Positions 55,173 through 62,764 of a stretch of DNA of 64,000 nucleotides are shown here, piece by piece (within the stretch, counting starts at the first letter, position 1; each line of letters opens with the position of its first letter). The translations under genes were made by a program, and so were the position numbers. The DNA comes from Leptolyngbya sp. NIES-3755 (GTDB lineage Bacteria > Cyanobacteriota > Cyanobacteriia > Leptolyngbyales > Leptolyngbyaceae), in the NCBI GenBank assembly GCA_001548435.1, contig AP017308.1, positions 2,675,030-2,739,029 of the forward strand, in the 5' to 3' direction. The notes below the pieces were generated by a model, which ran no database searches, was not told the origin of the DNA, and saw only the letters and a list, made by a program, of their open reading frames with translations.

Positions 55173-56987
55173 ATGACTGCTCCTCTTGATTTGTCTCCAC
55201 TCTGGATCTCGCTCAAAGTTGCGGGATTAGCAACTATCTTCACATTTTTTACTGGAATCGCGGTTGCTTACTGGATGTTGAACTATCGTGGCAAGGGGAA
55301 ATCTTTGTTAGAAGGTCTTTTTGTCGCACCGCTGATTCTGCCTCCGACTGTCGTTGGCTTTTTACTATTGTTAGTATTTGGCAAGAATGGAGTCATCGGA
55401 CAGGTCTTAATGTCGATCGACTTCAGTGTAGTCTTTACCTGGTATGGAGCCGTCGTTACTGCAACGGTTGTATCTTTCCCGCTGATGTATCGCACTGCAT
55501 TAGGCGCATTTGAACAAATCGATCAAAACTTCTTAGCAGTTGCTCGAACATTAGGTGCTTCAGAGTGGATAGTGTTCAGTCGAGTTTTGTTGCCTTTAGC
55601 ATTACCAGGCATCTTAGCAGGAACAGTACTGGCGTTTGCACGAGCATTGGGAGAGTTTGGAGCGACGTTGATGTTAGCAGGCAACATTCCTGGACAAACC
55701 CAAACGATTCCAATGGCGATCTATTTCGCTGTAGAAGCGGGAGCGATGAATGAAGCTTGGTTTTGGGCGATCGTAATTCTATTCATTTCTCTATCTGGTA
55801 TTTTTGCCGTGAATTTCTGGCAGGGTCAGCGACGAAAGTTTAAACCCATCAAACGTTCTAAACTGATAAGTGGCAGAACTCAAACATTAGAAAGCGCGTT
55901 CCCGCTATCAACATCATCGGGGTTGTTCGTGAATGTTCAAAAGCAACTCGCAAATTTTGATTTAGATCTCTCTTTTCAGGCAGCCGATGCGACGTTAGGG
56001 ATTTTAGGGGGATCAGGTGCAGGGAAAAGTATGTTACTGCGATGTATTGCAGGCATGGAAAATCCAACGACTGGACAAATTATTTTGAATGGGCGAGTTT
56101 TGTTTGATGCTCAAGCGGGAATCAATGTACCGAGCCGCGATCGCAAAGTTGGATTCCTTGTTCAAAACTATGCTCTGTTTCCCAATATGACGGTTGCGGA
56201 GAACATTGCCTTTGGTTTACCAAAATCACTGTCAGCGCGGGAAGCTCGTCAGCGAGTGGAGTCTCAGTTAGCATTGATACAACTTCAAGGATATAGCGAT
56301 CGATATCCACATCAACTTTCAGGCGGACAACAACAACGAGTGGCACTAGCGCGAGTGTTAGCGAGTGAACCTGAAGTGATTCTACTAGATGAGCCGTTTT
56401 CAGCTTTAGACACTCATCTTCGCGCTCAAATGGAACAAGAGGTAAATACTCGATTGCAACATTTTAAGGGCGTGAGTTTGTTTGTGACGCACAACTTAGA
56501 GGAAGCTTACCGAATTTGCAAAGATTTGCTAGTGCTTGATCGAGGTCAGATGTCGGCGTATGGATCAAAGTATGAGATTTTTGAACGTCCGCAAACATTC
56601 GGGGTAGCTCAATTGACGGGATGTAAAAATATTTCTCGAATTCAAGCGATCGCAGAACGAGAAATCTTTGCAACGGATTGGGGTATTCGATTACGAGTGA
56701 CTGAACCATTGAACGATCGATTGGCTTATGTTGGAGTTCGTGCTCATCAGGTTCGATTTGTAGACGATCGTGGTGGAGAGAATACGTTTCCTTGCTGGTT
56801 GGCTGCCACGAGTGAAACGCCGCATCGAATGACTGTGTTTCTGAAATTTTCGTCGGAAATTGTCGATCGAGAGGATTATCACATTCAAGCCGAAGTCTTC
56901 AAGGAGAAATGGGACGTTCTGAAACACAAGAGTTTTCCTTGGTACGTTCAGCTTGAATCAGTTCGATTGATGTTACTCCGACCTTAA
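55173..56987 (+). CDS. modBC: Molybdate ABC transporter, fused permease-ATPase
   Basis: The 604-residue fusion is known in cyanobacteria. The ModB permease (1-225) has LILPPTVVGFLLLLVFGKNG and the EAA loop ARALGEFGATLMLAG. The ModC ATPase (about 245-460) has Walker A GGSGAGKSM, Q-loop FLVQNYALFPNM, signature LSGGQQQRVALARVL and Walker B VILLDEPFSALD. A TOBE/MOP-like C-terminal domain follows. The last 42 codons (56862-56987) are repeated at 57344-57469, on the far side of an XRE gene. Confidence 0.93.
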   Translation: MTAPLDLSPLWISLKVAGLATIFTFFTGIAVAYWMLNYRGKGKSLLEGLFVAPLILPPTVVGFLLLLVFGKNGVIGQVLMSIDFSVVFTWYGAVVTATVVSFPLMYRTALGAFEQIDQNFLAVARTLGASEWIVFSRVLLPLALPGILAGTVLAFARALGEFGATLMLAGNIPGQTQTIPMAIYFAVEAGAMNEAWFWAIVILFISLSGIFAVNFWQGQRRKFKPIKRSKLISGRTQTLESAFPLSTSSGLFVNVQKQLANFDLDLSFQAADATLGILGGSGAGKSMLLRCIAGMENPTTGQIILNGRVLFDAQAGINVPSRDRKVGFLVQNYALFPNMTVAENIAFGLPKSLSAREARQRVESQLALIQLQGYSDRYPHQLSGGQQQRVALARVLASEPEVILLDEPFSALDTHLRAQMEQEVNTRLQHFKGVSLFVTHNLEEAYRICKDLLVLDRGQMSAYGSKYEIFERPQTFGVAQLTGCKNISRIQAIAEREIFATDWGIRLRVTEPLNDRLAYVGVRAHQVRFVDDRGGENTFPCWLAATSETPHRMTVFLKFSSEIVDREDYHIQAEVFKEKWDVLKHKSFPWYVQLESVRLMLLRP

Positions 56988-56997
56988 AAATTATTAT

Positions 56998-57339
56998 TTA
57001 GCTAACTTGTGAAATCACTGCCCCGATTTCTTGAGGAGTTGCACCGATCGCTAACATTGCGCGGATCAGTAACTCGATCGAAACTGAAGCATCTCCATTC
57101 TCAGCTTTTGCAATTCGAGGTTGGCTAGAATGCAACTTTGCCGCTAGTTCTGCTTGCGTCATTGCTTTTTGTCTCTTTTCTTTCAAGAAGCGACTGAGAG
57201 CAAGCTTAATCTCAATCAGTGCAGCTTCCTCCGGAGTAAGATCCAAAAATTCTGAGACTGTGCCTTTTTTCCAACCGCTTTCTTCTAAACGCTTCCTTTT
57301 AGCTTCATCCATCGTTTTCGCCTCGTGCATCTTGATCAT
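56998..57339 (-). CDS. XRE-family helix-turn-helix protein (lone antitoxin-like)
   Basis: This 113-residue protein has a helix-turn-helix near residues 55-100 (MTQAELAAKLHSSQPRIAKAE then NGDASVSIELLIRAMLAIGA), like HigA-type antitoxins and small XRE regulators. No RelE/HigB-type toxin is adjacent. It lies in inverted orientation between two copies of the modBC 3' end. Its start is only 4 bp from the second copy, so its promoter must lie inside that fragment. It looks like a captured cassette. Confidence 0.85.
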   Translation of the reverse strand: MIKMHEAKTMDEAKRKRLEESGWKKGTVSEFLDLTPEEAALIEIKLALSRFLKEKRQKAMTQAELAAKLHSSQPRIAKAENGDASVSIELLIRAMLAIGATPQEIGAVISQVS

Positions 57340-57343
57340 ATCG

Positions 57344-57469
57344 GTTGATCGACAGGACTATCACATTCAAGCCGAAGTCTTTAAGGAGAAATGGGACATT
57401 CTGAAACACAAGAGTTTTCCTTGGTATGTTCAGCTTGAGCCAATTCGATTGCTGCTGCTGCAACCTTGA
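57344..57469 (+). pseudogene. Duplicate of the modBC 3' end
   Basis: 126 bp align without gaps to the last 42 codons of modBC (56862-56987), with 15 differences (88% identity). Nine or so of these fall at third positions or are synonymous, and both copies keep an in-frame stop. Six of 41 residues differ, all conservatively. The pattern suggests that the second copy evolved as coding sequence in another modBC allele before arriving here. It has no start of its own. Confidence 0.9.
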
Positions 57470-57519
57470 GCGAAGGATTTGTTATGAAGCTCGATAGGTT
57501 TGTTATGAAGTTCGATCGA

Positions 57520-57690
57520 TTTGTAACTGATCTCGTTAGATGAATAAGAAAGGCGAAAGCAGTATTAATATCTGAATAAGGGTTTATTATTAATGCTACC
57601 TGGTATGTTATATTCCTAACGAGGTTTGTTACTGATTTTGTGCGATCGATAAGAGAAACGAAAGCAGTATTAATATCTCAATAAGGGTTT
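57520..57690 (+). repeat. Two 66-bp direct repeats
   Basis: Units at 57520-57585 and 57625-57690 have equal length. The last 32 bases, beginning CGAAAGCAGTATTAATATCT, differ by one base, while the first halves are more diverged (TTTGTAACTGAT / TTTGTTACTGAT). Just before them, two short copies of TTTGTTATGAAG lie at 57480-57510. The region between 57470 and 57948 has no gene. Confidence 0.8.
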
Positions 57691-57741
57691 GCTAAGTTTC
57701 CTATTTTGTAGAAAACATTTCAATTTGAAGTGGAAAATAGG

Positions 57742-57876
57742 CTGAAATTTTCCGTATATTCATCTACAGGAGCGTACTATACGGAAATATTGCTGTATAG
57801 CATCCCAAAGTGATGTGATACATCGAAAATTTTCCATATAGTACGCCGATTCAGGATGATATCTAGAAAATTTCAG
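57742..57876. repeat. 135-bp imperfect palindrome (MITE-like)
   Basis: The outer arms CTGAAATTTTC (57742-57752) and GAAAATTTCAG (57866-57876) are perfect inverted copies. Inner matching blocks include GCGTACTATACGGAAA and its inverse partner with one mismatch, near 57830-57846. The whole element could fold into one hairpin of about 55 bp per arm. A nested 10-bp inverted repeat (TTTCCGTATA/TATACGGAAA) also exists. No coding frame lies inside. Confidence 0.75.
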
Positions 57877-57948
57877 TGTAATAAATTGTTAGACCGCAAA
57901 GATATTTGGTGATACGTCTGATCGAAAAATTGGCAGAATGTTATATCA

Positions 57949-59242
57949 ATAGTCCGGACAGAATTTTGACAAGAAAGCTACCCATCGCTTAGGGTGCAAA
58001 TAATCACAAACGCACCGAATGGATAGCTATGGAAGCCATTGTACAAAGCCTGCTTGCCGAAGTGGGCGATTTCGCAAACCGCAAACGAAATTCTTAGTCA
58101 CTTTATTCACCACAATGTTGCTGGTGTGTGGCAAAGTCAACTTCACCAACCTGAGTCGCTACAGCAGTTTGAGCGAACGCACCTACCGCCGCCAATACCA
58201 ACAAGAGTTTGAGTTTGTGGCATTGAATCGAGCGATAGTCGAGCAGGCAAGTCAAGCAGACACGGCAAAGCTTGCGGTGATGGACTGCTCGTTTGTGATC
58301 AAGAGTGGCAAAGCGACGTTTGGACTCGATGCGTTTTGGAATGGATGTGCCAGTCGAGTGGAAACCGGATTAGAGGTGTCAGTGGTCGGGGTGGTCGATG
58401 TCGAACGTGAGCAGGGCTATGCATTATCGGCAGAGCAGACCTATGCTCAATCCAGCCTGAGCGAGTTTAGCCGCATGGATCAATATCTCTATCATCTCGA
58501 TTGTGTGCGACCTCACCTCCCACCTGAAGTCGCCTATCTCGCTGTCGATGGTGCTTATGCCAAGGAGGGCTTTGTCACCGGAGCGGTGGAGTTGAGGTTG
58601 CACGTCATCAGTAAGCTGCGGTGTGATGCGAATCTTCAATTTCTCTACACGGGAGTACAGAAGCGACGGGGCAGACCGCGCAAGTATGCAGGCAAAGTGG
58701 ACTTGGGCGATTTGAGTCGCTTCACGTTCGTCGAAACCGTACAACCGGATGTTGACCTGTACACGGCAGTCGTGTGGCACGTCTCGCTCAAACGCGCTAT
58801 TCGCGTTGCTTATCTAGTCGATCATCGCTCCTCGACTCGCGTTCGCACTTGTCTGTTGTTTTCCACTGATGTCGAGCAAGACCCAAGGCAGATTGTCCAG
58901 TATTACAAGCTGCGCTTCCAAATTGAATTTCTATTCCGGGATGCCAAGCAGTTTACAGGACTCGAAGATTGCCAAGCCAGAGATGCTCAGAAGCTTGCGT
59001 TTCATTTCAATGCTAGTCTGACTGCTCTGAACTTGGCAAAGTTGGACGCACTCCAACAGCATTCAGAACAAGTCCCGTTTGTCTTCTCAATGGCAAGTGT
59101 CAAACGGCGACTGTTCAATCAGCACCTCCTTGACCGATTTATTTGCAACTTAGACTTGGAGCCAAGCCAAATTAAATCTCATCCCAACTACTCAAACCTT
59201 TGCAATTACGGCATTATCGCCGCTTAATTCTGTCCGAACCAT
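57949..59242 (+). mobile_element. IS4-like insertion sequence
   Basis: The ends carry 17-bp inverted repeats: left ATAGTCCGGACAGAATT, right (inverse) ATGGTTCGGACAGAATT, two mismatches. They are flanked by TGTTATATCA (57939-57948) and TGTTATATGA (59243-59252), a 10-bp target duplication with one mismatch. The 1294-bp element holds a single transposase frame. Boundaries may shift by one or two bases. Confidence 0.85.
58019..59227 (+). CDS. IS4-family DDE transposase
   Basis: The 402-residue frame has the catalytic residues of IS4-like transposases. The first Asp is in LAVMDCSFVIKSGK and the second in YLAVDGAYAKEGF. The Glu is in YYKLRFQIEFLFRDAKQFTG, the Y-R-E-K-like signature. The N-terminus looks wrong: a natural start, ATG at 58030, begins MEAIVQSLLAEVGDFANRKR in the +2 frame and stops at a TAG near 58096. 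The good frame takes over at about QTKFLVTLF. A frameshift near 58080 is likely, so activity is doubtful. Confidence 0.85.
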   Translation: MDSYGSHCTKPACRSGRFRKPQTKFLVTLFTTMLLVCGKVNFTNLSRYSSLSERTYRRQYQQEFEFVALNRAIVEQASQADTAKLAVMDCSFVIKSGKATFGLDAFWNGCASRVETGLEVSVVGVVDVEREQGYALSAEQTYAQSSLSEFSRMDQYLYHLDCVRPHLPPEVAYLAVDGAYAKEGFVTGAVELRLHVISKLRCDANLQFLYTGVQKRRGRPRKYAGKVDLGDLSRFTFVETVQPDVDLYTAVVWHVSLKRAIRVAYLVDHRSSTRVRTCLLFSTDVEQDPRQIVQYYKLRFQIEFLFRDAKQFTGLEDCQARDAQKLAFHFNASLTALNLAKLDALQQHSEQVPFVFSMASVKRRLFNQHLLDRFICNLDLEPSQIKSHPNYSNLCNYGIIAA

Positions 59243-59281
59243 TGTTATATGAATTTGCAATTTTGCGACGGAGCGAATTAG

Positions 59282-60013
59282 TTGAAGTATTTTGTGCCCA
59301 AATTTGACCTTAGTTCTGAACTTCCAGCACAGAATCAGTTGGAAGAAAAATTTGGTGGCTTACCGTGGGGGTTAAAAATAGAGCAAATTCCAGTCTGTAG
59401 TCATTGCAATCAGCATCAGACTCTTATAGCCCAACTTCTACATCATCCAGTGCGTCTGAATTTAGGAGCATCAGGGCGTGTGCTGTACGTTTTCCAGTGT
59501 GAACATGATTGTCCATGTTGGGAAGGAGGTTCTGGAGCAAATGCTTGCTTTGTGCTGGATGCTCATGAAATGACTGACTGCGTGACTCCATTTCTAGACA
59601 ATCTGCCACCCATTAACTCTGAAATTCGGATTGTTGATTGGTTCGAGTGCGAAGACGGAGTTAGCCCCGAACAGGCTTCCGATTTCTATAATGATCAAAA
59701 ATATGCCGACCTACCTGAAGAATTGGTTGATAGCATCCCAAATATAACTAGGTTGGGTGGTGTTCCAATCTGGTGCCAGTGTGCTGATGAAGCTCCCGAA
59801 GGTTGGCAATTTGTCGGTCAATTTCAAGAATCACACAGCGTTTTCGAGGTTCCTCCGGGTCAGCGATGGGAGCAACATATCTGGGAACCAGGAACTTGGT
59901 ATGAGCGGCGGTGGTTAGTTGGGGACTACCACAACTTTGGTACAGGCAGTGCCTATATTTTTCTTCGCCGCCATTCGGATAAGCCGGAAGGTTGGTTCTT
60001 TTGGCAGTGCTGA
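59282..60013 (+). CDS. DUF1963 (YwqG-like) protein
   Basis: The 243-residue protein has the YwqG/DUF1963 pattern: QLEEKFGGLPWGL near the start, a Cys-rich loop (VCSHCNQHQTL), VYVFQCEHDC, then TRLGGVPIWCQ and a C-terminal block (YIFLRRHSDKPEGWFFWQC). Function unknown. A stop codon lies directly upstream of the TTG at 59282, so that TTG or the GTG at 59294 must be the start. The IS4-like element ends 40 bp upstream and may have removed the original promoter. Confidence 0.7.
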   Translation: MKYFVPKFDLSSELPAQNQLEEKFGGLPWGLKIEQIPVCSHCNQHQTLIAQLLHHPVRLNLGASGRVLYVFQCEHDCPCWEGGSGANACFVLDAHEMTDCVTPFLDNLPPINSEIRIVDWFECEDGVSPEQASDFYNDQKYADLPEELVDSIPNITRLGGVPIWCQCADEAPEGWQFVGQFQESHSVFEVPPGQRWEQHIWEPGTWYERRWLVGDYHNFGTGSAYIFLRRHSDKPEGWFFWQC

Positions 60014-60099
60014 AATCTTCATTAGATTGCCAGAATCGTTAGGTCAGAAGTAGCATGGAGGCTACAATGCAGAGGTAATGTTAAAACAAGGTTAAAACG

Positions 60100-60375
60100 A
60101 TGACAGTTCGACAACCTCGACATAGCAAAGAAGAATTCGCTCGACGCGGTGACGAGATTTATGAAACGCAAGTGCGATCGCAAGTTGAAGAAGGCAACCA
60201 CGGCAGAATCGTGGCGATCGATATCGAAACTGGAGCCTTTGAAGTGGCAGATACGACAATCGAAGCCACTGATCGCCTCTATGAACGTGTACCTGATGCA
60301 CAACCTTGGGTGATTCGGATAGGACACCGTACCGTTTATCGGTTTGGTTCGCGGAGCCTGAAGAAGCCCGTATGA
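60100..60375 (+). CDS. Small conserved cyanobacterial protein, partner of the retropepsin-like gene
   Basis: This 91-residue protein (TVRQPRHSKEEFARRGDEIY, GRIVAIDIETGAFEVADTTI, YERVPDAQPWVIRIG) is of a type often encoded just before an aspartic-protease-like gene in cyanobacteria. I know no function for it. A weak AAGG lies upstream of the ATG. Its stop overlaps the next start (ATGA at 60372-60375), so the two are translationally coupled, in the style of toxin-antitoxin pairs. Confidence 0.78.
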   Translation: MTVRQPRHSKEEFARRGDEIYETQVRSQVEEGNHGRIVAIDIETGAFEVADTTIEATDRLYERVPDAQPWVIRIGHRTVYRFGSRSLKKPV

Positions 60376-60743
60376 TGCAAGGGTTCATGAATCAGAGTTG
60401 TGAAGCGATCATTCCAGTCGTTGTCGGTCATAGTAAAGCCCGTCAGCGGATGGTTCAGGCAGTGATTGATACAGGCTTTACTGGATTCTTGTCGCTGCCA
60501 TTAGCCATCATTGAATTGCTGGAACTGCCTTGGATATTCCGTGATTCTGTAACGTTAGGAGATGGCAGTGAAGTCCTTTTTGATATGTATTCTGCGTCCG
60601 TTATCTGGCACGGACAGTATCGAGTCGTAGATGTGGCAGCATCAGAAGCAGAGCCGCTTGTAGGTATGAGTTTGCTGTATGGATCAAAGCTGCAAATTGA
60701 AGCAGTTGAGAGGGGCATCGTGACAATTGAAGCCATGATGTAG
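60372..60743 (+). CDS. Retropepsin-like (clan AA) aspartic protease family protein
   Basis: The 123-residue protein has the D-T-G catalytic motif in VIDTGFTGFLSLP and the later hydrophobic-Gly motif in EPLVGMSLLYGSKL. These are the hallmarks of single-domain retroviral-type aspartic proteases that work as dimers. Three ATG codons (60372, 60375, 60387) are possible starts. It is coupled to the small protein upstream. An attC-like structure starts 26 bp after its stop. Confidence 0.85.
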   Translation: MMQGFMNQSCEAIIPVVVGHSKARQRMVQAVIDTGFTGFLSLPLAIIELLELPWIFRDSVTLGDGSEVLFDMYSASVIWHGQYRVVDVAASEAEPLVGMSLLYGSKLQIEAVERGIVTIEAMM

Positions 60744-60768
60744 TTGAGAGGCACTTCGTTGAGGTACG

Positions 60769-60852
60769 GTCTAACAATTCTGTTGGAGCAGCGAATGAAG
60801 TCTATCGCTGCGTTTCGGTCATACTCGTCGCTGCTCAACAGAACCGTTAATC
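60769..60852 (+). other. attC-like recombination site
   Basis: The 84 bases begin with GTCTAAC (fits RYYYAAC) and end with GTTAATC (GTTRRRY with one mismatch). Between them TTCTGTTG-G-AGCAGCGA (60778-60794) pairs with TCGCTGCTCAACAGAA (60828-60843): 16 pairs and one bulged G. An unpaired AA/CC spacer separates these from the TAAC/GTTA core pairs. This layout and length are those of integron attC sites, placed after a gene as in a cassette. No integrase is in the window. Confidence 0.55.
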
Positions 60853-60941
60853 CTTCTAGGTGGCTGAATCAGCGATCGCTCTTCAGCGCAGATTACATCT
60901 AGTTTGGTAACGTAATCTATAGTTCACCATGGAGAGACACT

Positions 60942-61112
60942 ATGCAAGAATCTGTGATTTACCAGTCGATTAAGAAAGACGAGAAGAGAGCGATCGCACT
61001 TAATTTCTTGCGTAGGGGTGTAGAGATTGACATCATTACCTTTTCCACGGGTTTATCGATCGATGAAGTTCAACAACTTCAACAACAACTCAACGAGCCG
61101 ACACAAAGCTAG
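60942..61112 (+). CDS. Short ORF resembling the C-terminal end of Rpn/transposase-like nucleases
   Basis: This 56-residue frame (MQESVIYQSIKKDEKRAIAL and onward, with FLRRGVEIDIITFSTGLSID then EVQQLQQQL) has GGAG about 9 bases upstream of the ATG. The end resembles the C-terminal module of Rpn-type (PD-(D/E)xK) recombination-promoting proteins, IxxLLRxGxxxxxIxxxTGLS. The nuclease part is absent. It may be a stand-alone regulator or a remnant. Confidence 0.55.
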   Translation: MQESVIYQSIKKDEKRAIALNFLRRGVEIDIITFSTGLSIDEVQQLQQQLNEPTQS

Positions 61113-61187
61113 TAATTCGCTTCAGTTCCTCGATCGACACCTCATCCAAGAGAATCTACGGAACACTTCAAACATCACTTCTCAAAA

Positions 61188-61258
61188 CCCTGTGGATTTT
61201 ACGCCCCCAATTCTGAAATTTCCAAGATTACCTTGAAACAGAAAAAACTTACACAGGG
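61188..61258 (+). promoter_or_regulatory. Leader inverted repeat covering a ribosome binding region
   Basis: CCCTGTG (61188-61194) pairs with CACAGGG (61252-61258), whose 3' end is part of the AGGGGG before the next gene's ATG (61271). A competing CCCCC at 61203-61207 can pair with the same G run. The arrangement could hide the ribosome binding site; no known riboswitch motif is seen. Confidence 0.3.
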
Positions 61259-61270
61259 GGCTAAAACCTG

Positions 61271-61666
61271 ATGCCACGTCAAAAGAGAAGCTCTCAAGTT
61301 CTCACAAAGGCAGAAATCCGCATTGCTGGATTAAATGCGATCGACCCCAATCTCGATTTTGGTAAAGATCGAAGCGTTTTTCAGTTGGTCTTGCTCAGCA
61401 ACAAACTGCGAAGCAAACTAACCGCACTCAATGAAGCAGTTGCAGTGGCTGATGCGACTCGAAACGAAGTTGAAGAACTCGAAAAGCAAGTTCAACAACT
61501 CTCAGATCAACTCCTGACAGGCGTTGGATTTGAGTATGGCAAAGATAGCCAAGAATACAAAACGGCTGGCGGAGTTCGCATCCGAGATCGTGTTCGCAAG
61601 AGCATTAAAACGCGCCTCAAAAACGCAAACACACCAGATGCAGTCGAAAAAGCTGAAACCAACTAA
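61271..61666 (+). CDS. Conserved hypothetical protein with coiled coil
   Basis: This 131-residue basic protein begins MPRQKRSSQVLTKAEIRIAG. The middle (about 55-80: DATRNEVEELEKQVQQLSDQ) should be a coiled coil. A basic stretch follows (VRIRDRVRKSIKTRLKNAN). No domain is recognised. It has its own leader with a G-rich ribosome binding region and is followed by a 247-bp gap, so it is probably monocistronic. Confidence 0.7.
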   Translation: MPRQKRSSQVLTKAEIRIAGLNAIDPNLDFGKDRSVFQLVLLSNKLRSKLTALNEAVAVADATRNEVEELEKQVQQLSDQLLTGVGFEYGKDSQEYKTAGGVRIRDRVRKSIKTRLKNANTPDAVEKAETN

Positions 61667-61860
61667 TGAGCATGACCTCACGAACAATTTTATAAATCTT
61701 GTTGTTTGAGAGTATCACTGATCCTTTGTTGCGTTGAATCAATCGGTTGAAGTTTGATCCAAGTCCCAATCGCTTCAACCTCGAATTTAATCGAATCCAC
61801 GGTGCAAGCATTCAAATGCAGAATAAGTGCTGACATTCAATCTTTAGCGACTCATACCAA

Positions 61861-61903
61861 GTAGAGACGCAGTTAGGAGCCTTGCTGCACTGCATGTCTC
61901 TAC
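61861..61903. repeat. Palindromic GTAGAGAC repeat (cyanobacterial interspersed repeat)
   Basis: GTAGAGACGCAGT at the left pairs with ACTGC-AT-GTCTCTAC at the right: 8 plus 5 pairs, with a two-base bulge. GTAGAGAC...GTCTCTAC palindromes are a widespread interspersed repeat in cyanobacterial genomes. It lies 10 bp after the surE stop (minus strand) and may act as its terminator. The rest of the gap (61667-61860) shows nothing. Confidence 0.7.
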
Positions 61904-61913
61904 GTTGATAGTG

Positions 61914-62699
61914 CTAAATCTCTAATTTTCGATGTTTCATCAGATTTAAGCCGATCGGGGAAGTCAAATTGTAGTGCAATGGAGTTACCGTAATGTATCG
62001 ATCGCGAATCGCCTCTACATCAGTTGGAACATCATTGGGCACATCTGGATCTTCCACATCTTCGAGCAATTCACCCGATAGCCAGTAGTAAATTTTGCCT
62101 CTCGGATCAACGCGCTTTTCAAACACATCCGTATAACGACGAACCCCTTGACGAGTGACGATCGCACCTCGAATCTGATCCCGCTCGATCGCTGGAACAT
62201 TCACATTTAATAACATCAATTCTGACAGCGGATCTTTTTTTAATTGTCGAACCAGCGTACAAGCAAAATCCGCCGCAGGTTGAAATTCTTTTGATTCAAA
62301 GCTAGTGAGACTAAACGCGATACTCGGAATCCCTTCGATCACCCCTTCCATTGCAGCAGAAACCGTTCCCGAATAAAGCACATCGGTTCCAAGATTCGAG
62401 CCGTGATTAATTCCAGACAATACGAAATCTGGTTTCTCATCAAGCAACGCCCAGAGCGCAAGTTTGACACAATCCGAAGGAGTTCCCGAACACGCCCAAG
62501 CTTTTACGGATGACTGAAAAACATGATCCATCTGCACCACACGAATCGGATCGTGCAAAGTCAAACCGTGTCCTGTGGCGGATCGTTCTCGATCGGGGCA
62601 CACCACCGTTACTTCGTGTCCCGCTGCCGCCAGCGTATTTGCCAGCGTCCGAATTCCCAGCGCGTAAACACCATCATCGTTACTGATCAAGAGTCGCAT
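61914..62699 (-). CDS. surE: 5'/3'-nucleotidase SurE (canonical copy)
   Basis: SurE dephosphorylates nucleoside monophosphates and short polyphosphate. The 261-residue protein starts [15 protein letters not shown], has [19 protein letters not shown] and the motifs [14 protein letters not shown] and [19 protein letters not shown]. All metal-binding residues (Asp-Asp, Ser, Asn) are present. The Met at 62699 is preferred over 62717. It is divergent from pheS. It is the second surE in the window; the other lies next to pfkA. Confidence 0.95.
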   Translation of the reverse strand: MRLLISNDDGVYALGIRTLANTLAAAGHEVTVVCPDRERSATGHGLTLHDPIRVVQMDHVFQSSVKAWACSGTPSDCVKLALWALLDEKPDFVLSGINHGSNLGTDVLYSGTVSAAMEGVIEGIPSIAFSLTSFESKEFQPAADFACTLVRQLKKDPLSELMLLNVNVPAIERDQIRGAIVTRQGVRRYTDVFEKRVDPRGKIYYWLSGELLEDVEDPDVPNDVPTDVEAIRDRYITVTPLHYNLTSPIGLNLMKHRKLEI

Positions 62700-62764
62700 A
62701 TCCACTACAATAAACAAGTTCGCAGTTCATTGTGACGCGAATTAGGTTCTACAACTCACTGATT

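Noticed and set aside
56998-57339. XRE gene as half of a HigBA toxin-antitoxin pair
   Set aside because: No RelE/HigB-type frame lies next to it; both flanks are modBC tail sequence.
57260-57469. Plus-strand frame of 69 codons ending in the modBC tail
   Set aside because: Its first half is antisense to the XRE gene and only the last 42 codons have coding history; reported as a modBC 3' fragment.
57890-57900. GTTAGAC in the IS flank as an attC core
   Set aside because: A single 7-mer with no paired partner; expected by chance in a window of this size.
60014-60060. Possible second attC site with GTTAGGT core near 60032
   Set aside because: The core fits GTTRRRY, but the upstream arm pairs only weakly (TTCT/AGAA and GGCA/TGCC) and there is no RYYYAAC box.
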